Positions 1 to 12,200 of a stretch of 64,000 bases of DNA are shown here, piece by piece; position 1 is the first letter of the stretch, and each line of letters begins with the position of its first letter. The stretch is from positions 5,123,570 through 5,187,569 of the forward strand of contig OZ025268.1 in NCBI GenBank assembly GCA_964019165.1, given 5' to 3'. This DNA is from Mastigias papua. Lineage: Eukaryota; Cnidaria; Scyphozoa; Rhizostomeae; Mastigiidae. A model generated the notes under the pieces. The model did not search any database. It was not told the DNA's origin and saw only the letters and a program-made list of their open reading frames with translations. The position numbers and the translations under genes are program-made.

Positions 1-59
1 CTTTAGACGCAGTTCTGATTAAATCCTGAAATTATTATGAGCATAAATTTGGTTTGTAG

Positions 60-212
60 AATGCACATAGGCTAACAGAATTAGATGCAACCATTGAACG
101 AACTAGATACAGTCTTGAACAACGAAGAATGAAAAGGCTCAAAATGCTGCGGCAGAGGCTTATTCCAGAGGAGATTCAAGATCTATATAGCAGACATTAT
201 TTTTCATGCTAA
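60..212 (+). CDS. terminal coding exon of an unrecognised gene (5' part off the left edge)
   Basis: An acceptor (TTTGGTTTGTAG at 48-59) is followed by 50 open codons ending in TAA at 210-212. The peptide is strongly basic and probably helical (for example LTELDATIERTRYSLEQRR and MKRLKMLRQRLIPEEIQDLY), which looks like the C-terminal end of a coiled-coil-type protein. The opposite strand has stops here and does not look coding. I do not recognise the family. The exon sits just left of DLEC1 exon 28 on the opposite strand, so it is either inside a DLEC1 intron or the two genes overlap tail to tail. It could also be a chance open stretch, but residue composition and the splice site favour a real exon. 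Confidence 0.5.
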   Translation, partial: NAHRLTELDATIERTRYSLEQRRMKRLKMLRQRLIPEEIQDLYSRHYFSC

Positions 213-242
213 TTTTCTAGTAAAAACAAAGTAAACCATTAC

Positions 243-3200
243 TTCACACAATAAGAAGTCATTGTATTCTCCCCACATATCCATGTACGCCACAACTTCG
301 ATCATTATTTGCTCAAACGGGCCTATCCTTCCCTGAGAAGGGATAGGAAGAAAAGCAGCACCTTTCATATCAGATAGGACAGCAGAGCTATGTTCTAAAA
401 GAAAACCAAAATAGCTGATATTAAAAACACAATCTAAGAGACTAGAAGAAAGTTACGAATTTTTCTCAAATATCACATTCTATTCAACATAAAAAATTAT
501 GAATATGACATCCTGATTTGCTAGAATTCCAAATAAACAGCCGCATTACTTTTTCTGTCTGTTTCAACCTGCTGATGTATCATCAAAACTCAAACTATTA
601 ATTATATGTTTCATCTTCGATATGCAATCGCGGGATGAAATCACCTAAAGGAAATTATTTTACTTTTAGTCGGGTCCTCTCAGAGCCCAAAAGGCGCTTT
701 TCTGCAATTGTCAATCGAAAACAACTAAGCACAAAGCCTTTTACACTGACATAGCGAATTCTCAGAAAATCATTATGCATTCTTCAAATGCAAGAACATG
801 TTCATATTTTATATTGGAGAAATGAGATATTTCTTAACAACCTGCCGAGACTATTGCGACCAAACAGAATAAATATTTCATCAAACAATTCTTTGAGAAT
901 TTGATTCAAAAACGCAATACTTGGCAATATTTATTCGTTGTTAAGTCCACCGAGAGCTTGTATGGGGCCTGTGGCAAATGGGAAAATGGAATGCTGGTAA
1001 CATTATTACGAGATTCCAAGTCAACAAAGAATCATTTCATAGCTTCTGGCATCATTTCATAGGTATCTCTAAATTTTGGGGTTTGGAGCGATCTGCCCCT
1101 ACAAAGCGGTCCAGTTCGTTGGGATAATAGTAACAGACAGCAATGATAGCTTGAAGCATTACCTTCTACTGCTTTTTCAGCACTACCAGAGGGTTGCTCA
1201 GATAGGCCAAAGTAATGAAAATGCAGCGCAGTGCCAATTTACAACCTAAAGATTGTAGGTCTGACAGGGAGTTCTTTGCCATAAATAAATCTAGGTAGCG
1301 TTAACAAATCCTGGAAGCATTGCAATCTGAATATCAATCACAAATCTCTTCCTATTTTCAAAAGCATGATACTCAAACTACAATCCTTGTATGTATTTAA
1401 TAAGTATCATCCACCACCATCTTGAATTTGAAAATTTCCCACTCAACACAAACAGCTATAAGACAATAACAACAGACATCAAACTAACCTTTTACAGCCG
1501 TTTTAGAATTGATGCCCATGGATTCATTGTTAATCGTCGTCTTTGTGGTTAGTAGCCTGTAGCAATAGAATGTAAACAGATTTTCCTAACTCTTAGAAAA
1601 AAACTTCGTTTAGTATTGATTTTCAAGACATTTATATCTTTTGTATTTGATAACGTTTTAAGAAGAATCCATGAAACCCTGAATAAATCATATCACTTCA
1701 AAAATGATATGCAACACACAAGAAGTTATATCTTTCGATGGGACCTAGTGAAGCGATATTTTTTATAACACTAGAATTACAAGACTTAAAAATGCTTACT
1801 TTCTATAGCCTCTGTTACCTAAAAAATAAAGAAAAGCCATACTTTATGAATCAAAATCCGATAAAATGTAAAAAAGAATATCCTGAGCTAATGGCCACTA
1901 TCAGTCTATACAGAAAGAAATTAATTCGATAAGAGGCAGAAAATACCAAGCAATTGAAGGACAACACGTGCACTATGATCAAACTAATCGGGAATAGAAC
2001 CCCCAGCTCTTCTTAATGTATCAAAAAAGGCTAAATTCATCAGAAAAGAAAAAGCAATTCAATATGCTATAATACCTGGTTCCCCTTTTTCTGGAGGAGT
2101 TGGCACTCTAGCTGCACTGAAGTGCTCAACAGCCAATAAGAATTGTGCTGAGATTGCTGATCTATTTTCCAGAATGAGAACTGCCTTTGGTCTTGATGAT
2201 ATTGGGACATCGTATCCAAACTCCAGCTTCAGTTCCCCGTTGGCTTGAGTACTGCAAAAAACAACTACGGTGAATTTTTCTGCATTAGCTCAAACAAAAT
2301 ATTGATCACCCAGTTTCAAGAACAGTGGTCACCAAAGACTCAGTTAAGAGTTCTATACCCGTATTTGACTTGCAAAATTACGTGTCCATTCTCTACACTA
2401 ATTCAACTAACACCTATTAATAATTGCTAAGATAATTTAGAGTAGAGATTAAATCCATTGCAGTGACACATATTGTAGTTACAGTTAATCGTTCTGACAT
2501 CCAGTCACATCTAAAGTTTGCCGCATTCAAATTGAGTGTGCATTCTCTTTGATTCCATACAACAAAACTTAATGCAATCGCAAGCTTTGTGTTAATTGGG
2601 GAGGCCAGTTAGAAGATAACTATACCCTCTGCCCCCCTAGCATTGTTCTAAGGCCGTATTTACTACAGGATCGGGAAGGATCGAGAACCCAGAAAGAACT
2701 CAAGATACAGAGAAAATGGGCGCTCAAGTAATCGCTCCTTTCATATCTAAAGACAGCTAGAAAAGGCTCATACTTCATCTATTTTCAAAACTCTTCACAA
2801 ACTTCAAAGGTAAAGTAGTCAAGGTCAATTGAGTGCAAACGCAAAAGCTTTGGTGCAAGCAAAGGTGCAAGAATTTTTATCTGTTGATTATTGACAGTTA
2901 TTAACTTTTAGATAGAAGTATATGAAACAAAACTGAAGAAATTTTTTTCCACTTTTAACGTTTAAAACAGCCGCCGTATGTAAGAAACTTGGATAGTCTA
3001 GCATTATGTGCACACAAGACTTTGCGAGTACTTATGGTGCTGAGGAATGATGGTGAAAATAAATCCAATATACAGAAGAAAAATTAAACCCTCTTTCAAA
3101 GAAAACAATCGCAGATGTAGCTTATTGCTTTTTCAGGTCAATGAACAGTTTCATAAGACAATGCATGTCAAATGACAATTGTAGGGAGATCATGAATAGG

Positions 3201-6200
3201 TGAAGCTATAACTGAACGAAAGACCTTATACGACGAAATAATTTAATATCACCTTATGTGCTCTCCTCTAACATCAGGTGTGCTGAAATCAACTTTCAAC
3301 CCTTTAACTTCCGCAGAAATTGAAAGCAGCAAGGGCTGTTGCATTCCATCAACCTCACAAACCGCTATCAGATCATTGATATTTACCTGCAAAGTAAATG
3401 CTATAACGTTACTGCAAATGCTATAACGTTACTGCAACACTAGCAACAGCATACTCTAAAATAAAATATAACCTATAGGTGAAAAAACGCTTACAAAACG
3501 CTTCAATTCGATACAATATACTACAATATGTTACAAAATTAAGTTGATGCATGCATTGCACGCATCAAAATGTTACAAAGATACAATGCATAAGAAATTG
3601 CACAAAATTCAATAAAATTGCTTAAGACTATTCTACATTACAAGGTATTGTATCCAGTTTATTCTGCTTGAAGCAAAAGCACGTTTTTCTTACCAAACGT
3701 ATACAGAGTTGAATTGTATGGCGATACAAGACAACATGCTATAATGCACTGTACTCCATTACAATAAAATAATATTACTTTATTTAACATTGCTCCTTCA
3801 TCGGCAGTGTGCAGACACAAAGCTGAAGAGCTAAAACTGTTGAATTTGAAGACGTACACATTAATATTTGAAGTATTGACTTTGCATTCGTGATTTGCCA
3901 ATGAAATTTTATTTTTGATATCGTGGAAACATTCTGCCAAACACTGAAGAAATATGCAATTTGCATCCAAACGAATACAGAAATGTAAATTCCGCTTCAT
4001 ACTGTTTCGGTAATTTCTACCTTGACTTCACACAATGTTACATTTGTGAAAAGAAAGTACAAGATATATATATTTGATAAGCTACGTTAAGTTTAATTAC
4101 ATTCCTTCACGCTATGTTAAGAATTTTAAATCATCATTATATTACGTTAAGCAAGTGACTATATAAATACCTTTTTCTTAGCACAAAGCATTAATTCAAT
4201 TTGTAACTGTTCTCTCGGTTTCAGTTGTCCATCTCTATTCCTGAATTCCAAAGAGCATATCTTCGCATCTTTTCCAATAACCTTGAAAAGCACAATATAT
4301 TTTATAACTATACGTTTAAAGGAAATATCTACTGAGGCTATTACATTATGAATAAAGCCAATGATAGGCCTGTACCTGTAACCTTCATTGAAGGTCATAA
4401 GTTTTCCAAGATTTTATCTAGAAACTGGGCTACAAATGATTCATAGTTTGTTATTCTTATTCTGAGTAATGCTCAGAAGATAATAATGCTAATAATGTAG
4501 CATAGAGTTAAAAAATTGCTCTTTGGGCATAAGCCGAAGAAGAGTATTCCTCATGACAGTAGTAGCATGAACACCGAGACCAAAAAGGCATTCATTCTCA
4601 ACATTCTTACCATTATCTAGCTACACAGCGAGTCAAATAAGCCATCAACTCATTCTATCATGCAACTTATTTATTCTGTAACAGCATCCTCTCAGCATAA
4701 ATCAAATAAGAATATTCTGCTTCATTTAACACTCAAAAACACTAGGTTGTCGTGAAGCTTTCAAAGTATCAAAATGTCAAATAAAAGAAAAGACAAAGTA
4801 GATTGGCTTGATATAATTTTGCAAAGCATGAGAAATCTGTCTATATTTTCTATTTACTTTATTTCTCCTATAAACATGGTATCAGGAAAAGCAAACGGAA
4901 TAACAGGATGAGAAAATATTTTAATTAATTTACCTCTATCCACTTATATTGCACGGTGAAAAGAGTCAAGTTCTGCATTGTCACAGTCTTTACAACTGGA
5001 ACATCAACAAAGCAATCTTCAACATCTAAATTACTTGACAGAAATCTCACTTCGGGTCTTTGGATGATTGCACGAGTTTCAAGGTAGCTGTCAAAATGAA
5101 ACATCATCAAATAAGCACTTTCAGAAATCACAGGAATTATCGGTAAAAAAGTTAACTTTTTTCATAAAAAAGCAACTCTACTGCAATCTCTACTACACCT
5201 GAATATTTAGAATGAAAATATAGGCATCCTGAGCAAAAGTGAAATCCTGGTCAATCCTGACTAAACAAAGGCCTTAAGTCGATGAAACAGCAGCCCATTA
5301 TAGGGATAAAGTACTGACATGAATTCCATTTGGGATTTATGGCTTGAGCTCTCCAATCATTAAACTCAAATTTGCAACAATAAAGTTAGTATATGGAGGA
5401 ATATCTCGAACTAAATCTAGTATAACTTATCTACTCTGTCTATCAGAATCCTGCAACAATCTGCTCACATCCCTCATGGAATGGTCTCTCTGAAAAGGCA
5501 TAACTTGTCCAAGACTTAATACATAGAACATATGTCAATTATCGATTGTCCCTACCAAGGAGGCTAATGGGCCCAATAAAGCTTTGCAGACAATAGGGTA
5601 TAGCAGGTCTTTGCTCTTATGCGTTTCCTAGTTATGAAACGTTAATAGCTGTTTGTATACTTACTGAGCTGCAGTGAAGATATAATTATGCTGTCAACTA
5701 ATGGTAGGCAAATGTATCAAAAGAATCAATTATAACTCTATGGACTCATAATAAACAAGAGGAAATTGTGCCATAGTCTTTGTGTTGAGATTCGTCAAAA
5801 GTCTGCCACAAAGGTCCACTAAGGAAACTTCAATCTCAAATAAATTCCTTTATTGTTCTCATCCACTTTCTAGCTTTATTAAATCTGCGTGTTTTCTGAA
5901 GGCTAGTTCAATTCCTAAACTAGACATTGCTATCTATTTCTGAATTATTTACTTCTTACCAATGGTTCCCATCTGCTACCTGAATTTCAATCATATCGTT
6001 TAGCACAATTTCCATATCAGCTTGCAACTTTACCAGCATCACCTGAGATCCAAATGAACCGATTGTACCATATCCGGGTTCAATTGTAAGTAAGTTTGTA
6101 TGCTAAGAAGGGAAAATGAGATCTCAGTTATTTCGCATATCATATTCAAAAATGGACAGTACAAATAAATACAAAAATGCCTTTGAAGTTCCTTCACTCG

Positions 6201-9200
6201 CCACATCTTCCGATCCACAATCAAAGGGTATTCACATGAGAGATTTCGAAACGCTTTGAAACTCATGGTGAAGTGAGTTCAATTCTGTCTGAATAAAGCT
6301 CTTAGAGTGTTCACATAGATAATAGCGAACGGAGACTTAAAAGCACTCTGAACTCAGTTTGGGCTTTCGAAGCGTTTTGAAATTTTCATAAGAACAGTAA
6401 ATTCGAGGTCAACGAACAATGAACTCAGGGAACCGCGAGTTTTAAAAGTGCTTCGAAATTGCTCATTTGAATGGACTCTCAGGCATCTTGCACTACATTT
6501 AAGTACCTGGCTTAGGTACAACAAAAGATAGCTGTAAAAACAGTAATCAGAGCTGAAAATTTACTAAACTCTTTCGGCTGATACTTTCAGAAAAGAGTGC
6601 ATCAGCATAGTGAACCAAAGAAAGTATGAATTATACTTTGTTAGAGCAGCCCAATGGATGCTGTGAATAAACCAGCTAATAAGAAGAGTCTGGGCGCAAT
6701 AATGAATTACTTCTTTTGGCACAGCCGCAGTTTTCTGGCTTTGTGCAAACAGATTCTAAAACAGATGGGTAAAAAGATCACCTGGTTCTACCAATTAATA
6801 AAAACAAATAATCTCTATAAGCTTAGCAAATATTGGACTTTCCAGTAACTGTTGTCCTACGCCAGAGTCAAAGCACTTTTGCAAATTTGTCGTTTTGCAA
6901 GCGCGTGGGGGCCACCGTGTAGGTACCATTCAGTTTTGGCAAAAGTTGGAATTAGCAGATTTAATCCTGTTCCTCCAACAAGAATACCAGTGACAAGCAA
7001 ACTGACTAAAAGCGAATAATTTTTGGAAGGTAGAAGTGCAATTCTTTTGGGATGAATGGAAGGACTTTCTACACCACTATCTTTCAATTTGTTTACAACA
7101 AGATCAAGCTGAGATTCCGGACATAGCTCTATCCATCTGCAATTTTGCTTACACATAGAAATATTTTGCTAAATGAAAAGGCCAGTTGTTCACTTAGGTT
7201 CCTAAATGTAAGAACAATCTACGAAAAGAGCTTTTTTAATTAGGTATTGAACAGTACGTGTCATAAAAACCAATTACAACTGACCAAATGTCACGGCATG
7301 ATCTGAAGATGCTTGTAAATGGACAAGCTATATCATTAACACAGAAGGCAAACAAGAACGAACTAACAAGATTATTCTCTTCACTTGAGTATACCCTAAA
7401 TTTCAATTGTGCTTGGTTCCATTTATACCGTCAATCTCGTACAAAGCTACTTGCGGAGCGACATGCAATTCAAGCTACCAATGTAATGATGGCTGCTCCA
7501 GTCTATCACTGTAACATACCTGCTTCTTTCAGAAACAAGGAAAGAAAAATTAATCAATTCACTTACGTCTTCACACACTCTCCAACTGGTTTCAACACTT
7601 GAAAAATTCTTCAGTTCCACAAGTCTGCTCTGATTCTCTGTGTACCTTACCAATCCAAAATCCAAAATGCTATCAGTGAACCTCATGACAGACCCCTGAA
7701 AGAGAGATCGATTGACTTTAATCGTGTCCTTATTTTAAAAGTAACAATCATTCTATGCACTGAAACAGTATAGCAATTATGCGAGGGTCTGCATCCGGGC
7801 TTAGAAAATTCTAAGCCAGTAGCCCCAAATTTGGATCCACGATTCCCTGGAAGGCCGCAAATGGCTTCCAGGTACTGCGAGAAGTTGCCATCGCTTATTC
7901 AACTTGCTGTTTTATTAAACTGTATCACATCAATGTTTAGATTTGTTCTTCGTGAAGGCATATTTACAATAACATATATTTATCCCTCCATGGAATCATG
8001 ATTCGAAAAACTGTTATAGGGGACTGACATGTCAAATAGCTTGAAAAGTTTGGGAACCACTGTTCTAAACCAACTCGAAACTTTCTTCAGCGTGAAGCAT
8101 ATCAGCGTACAGCATCAAAACGTTCTCATAGACACCCATCAACTTTTGCCTCAATAGTATGTATGGCAGAACGGAATTTAACTTCAACTGAAAATAGACG
8201 GATAAGGAAAAGCCAACTATTTGGGGTGGAGTGTTCCAGGAAAAGGATTTTCTGTTACGTATCAACTGACATAGATGAATATTTACTAATAGCTTGTACA
8301 TTAGGTCCAATAAAAACATAATACTTTTTGCTTCAAGATCAATCTTCCGTGAGTCCCATTCTTCCTTCTCCACTCAACAAAGTTTGCAAAAATATGGTGG
8401 CTTTGTAAAAAAATGCTCACTTTCTTTAAAAACTAACATGAATATCTTTTTGCTATAAATGAAATATTTGATACGAATATGCCAGAATCTCAAATACTTA
8501 CTGCAAAATTCGATTCAAAATGACAATAAATTGGAGCAGAAGAGTAAGGCAATTCACCAACCAAAGTCCTCCTCACAAATCCAGGCCTTTTACCAACACA
8601 TACTACGTAACACTCGGCTTCGTCCATTGCACCTGAATACATAAAAGTTTTATCTAGTATTCCATCCATTTTCTTAATTCCTTGTACATGAAAAAGCCTT
8701 CCAGCATCTAACTACAATCAATTGAGATATCTAGACTGAATACATATATAAATAAATATATATAAAATTATATATACATATATATATATTATATATATAT
8801 ATATATTATTAATATAAATATATCACATAAATATAAATATATTTCATATATAAATTTATTATATATACATTTGCCTATTTGATATGGATGGAGCTAATTA
8901 AAAGGAATCATACTTGTGCCACTACCTTAATTTTCAAATCAATTTATTAAAAGTTGCTCATAAAACAAATAAAATTTTCGTGATTTTTCATAGCAAATGT
9001 AAGACAATCTGAGATGTAACTATTCTATTCATGACTACACTTCTTTATCTAATTATGTTCTGGCAATGAAAGAGTTAATAAAGAGCTTGCCTATCTCTAC
9101 AACATTTGGTACGATCTGCAAGGAGCAGTCATCGTCTTCAACACTCTGCCATCTGACCTTGCAACCGGACGGACTGTAGTTGCAAATCTAAAAAATAACA

Positions 9201-12200
9201 AAGAATTCTCAGTCGAGCATGTCCAGTTGCCTTTTGCTAAGATGAATTCATTGCAGTGCAAAACAAGGGTCAGGAAGGATGCAGGCTGACAAAACCATAT
9301 CATCACCTTCCTCAATCCTCTTCGTATAATGTTGAGAGAATCTTCATAAGGTAATGACTACAGTCATTATATATAACAATAACAATGAAACCTAAACAAA
9401 GTCTAAATCAACATACTATGTAACATATATTTAAAAACATACCTTGAGGTTCAATTCATGTGGCTGGTTAATCTCGATGCTTCCATTGAGGACAAGAACT
9501 TCTGGGTAGGCTCTCACATCAAATGGCTAAAGTTCAAATAAGCAATAGTGAAATCTTTTATGCTATGTAGAAAGAAAGCTCAAGAAAAAACCTAGTGAGA
9601 AAACAAGTAAATAATTGCACTTTGAAAAAATTCATTACCTGACAAGCAAGCCTTTATTGAAACTGCCATACAGAAGCAAAAACGTCTTTTTATAAGAGAC
9701 TTTCTATAATCAGAAACATTTACAGAAGACGCATTAAAAATGGGGTGAATATAAAGCCAAGATGAGCAGTTTTACCTTTGTGTAACCTTTCATTTCAATT
9801 TGGATAGTGATCAAATCTGATGCTTCTGACAAATCTTGCGAATCAGAACATGGAACATTGCAAAGGAGTAGACGTGCAACATTATGATACTCAATCAACT
9901 GAAATTAAAAAACTACGTCATTAGTTCCCTGCAAAACAAATGAAAGCATCGTGAAATCGTAGACAAAGATACAAGATGGAAATTTAGTAGCTGTTCTCTA
10001 CTTATTTGCAACACATACGCAGACCAGTTAGTGTGCCAAATATAATTGTATTCTAATGAGGTAAGTGGTGTTTAAGGCCCCGGCTACACTGTATCGGATA
10101 ATTTTTTGACGCGCTAAAAAATGGGTGTCGGAACAGCTTCTCGTTTACACACACGCAAGTGATCGGATACAAAACTTGCTCGGCTAACCGCTACAACTTT
10201 TGGACCTGCTACGAAAGGGGAGCACTACTGTACCTATACGGATCAAAAGTTGAACTGGTACAGTATAAACGCAACTGCGGGGAGCAGTTTGTGCAGTGGG
10301 TCAAAAAGTGATCCGATAAACTATGAACAGGGTCTACCATATTATCATATCCTTAAATTATTTGACTTTTCTTCAGGATACAAGTAAAAATCATGGCACT
10401 TCCATCAATAAATTTTAATCTGAAAATTATCAAATCCCATCAGGGTACGATATTACTTTGATAGACGTATCCGACTTGCGACAAAATACGGTTTCATGGA
10501 CCACTTTCTATTTCGCTGACCGTATTTTATTTCCAATATAAATATAATAATATTGAATCAATTTAGAAGTAATATGTGAAAAATAAGTCTTACCTCTGTA
10601 GGTTTGAATACGATATTGAACGTAGATACACCCATAGGAGACAGTGTACCATTCGATGGAGTCACCTCAAAACAGGGCAACTGTCCTACTTTTTCTGTAT
10701 TTCCGTTAAAAAGGCTTTCGTATTTAGCATTACTATGAACAGGGCGGTCAATTTTCCAGTCATACTCAAGCTCCACAGACCTGAAAGATGTTTAGTTTTA
10801 AAAAGTAAAATTATTTTCGATTCAAACAATGTAAGGGATGCACTCTGCTATTACCAAAAGATAATATATCACGCAGGAAAATCCCTCCTGACGAGAGAAA
10901 CTTTAATCAAAAGTTTTTTAATTTGTTTGCAAATCTCTAAAAAAGTGCATGCCAATTTGACAGGATAGGTCCAAATCAACATGCTTGCGATAATGACGAA
11001 ATTCCGTGGATAAATGGTGTATTGAACTCATGCTAGGCAGCAAGTTTGAGGCATTTCATCTTTATATTGTGACTATCGGGATAGCAACCTCTTGTTTATA
11101 ATTGCCTTTCGAAGCTCCTTTATTTTTTGAAACTGTAATCATTGAAGAGTAAACAGCGAAAGCAACTCGCCAGCTTGTGATATATTTTGAATGAGAAAGT
11201 GTTAGCTAAAGGAATTATCAGTCATTATTCCATGTCGAAAAGCTGGTATTTGATGGTCTTATACAAAGTTAGATTTGAGACATCAAAACTTCATATATAA
11301 TTTACAAAGATGAAAGAATGCGAAGAGAATTTTTGAATGCAATGGCGCATAATGGTGAGAAAGTGGCTAATGGACATATACGAGTAACATAAGTAATCAA
11401 ACAGCATAAAGTAACCCCATATTCCAGCCAATTGAATCAAAACTGCATTGTGTTACCCAACAATGGATACAACAGAATTATGTATAACAACAATAGGTAA
11501 AAACATTGTGTTTAACAACAATAGATACACTGGCAATACGTTGAGCAAAACCACAAACTCACTTACGTAACATTCTTTATCTTCAGCTCCTTGCTTTTAA
11601 TGGTGCCTGGATTCTGTTCATCAAATCTCACAAGACATCCGGCATGACTATCTCGACTCTCACTGAGTAAGTATTCACTAAGACCCCCTTCAACTGACAA
11701 AAGCTCTACACCGGCTGTTTCACCAGACCCTATCAAATGAGAAATAGACTTTACACATGTATACTTGATGGACAGAATTCACCTAATTAGAAAGTACTTT
11801 ATGATAGCAATACCCAATGGAAGCAGTTTTGTTCAAAAGTACAAAAATGGCTTTCTCCAGTCATTATTCTGCGTCCTTTAATTTTGTCCAGACACCATTC
11901 TAATTCCTATATTGTTAGTAAAAGAAACAGCCTCAGAAGTGAAGATTTATTAACCATTACACGTTACAACAGTGATTATTTTGTTCCCAATTTTCATGCA
12001 GTTTGTGCTTGTGAAAGAGGTGATATTCTACACTTTTGAAAGAAAATAGATTTAAAACAGAATGCCACAAACCCTCAATTCTGAACTCCTTTGTATTGCA
12101 ATTATCACAAACGAAAACAACATACTCTTTACACCTTCTCACAGCCTTTGGCGAAAATGTTATCTACGATTAAAATCATTCCAAACAGTTATGATACCAT

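Noticed and set aside
6857..7156. 99-codon minus-strand frame with a hydrophobic, membrane-like stretch
   Set aside because: Only its first part is usable as a tentative DLEC1 exon (7097-7168). The hydrophobic part does not match the family and likely lies in an intron.
7288..7602. 104-codon plus-strand frame
   Set aside because: Antisense to DLEC1 exon 20 and intron; no recognisable domain.
8065..8373. 102-codon minus-strand open frame
   Set aside because: It overlaps DLEC1 exon 19, which reads in a different frame with homology; the long frame has none.
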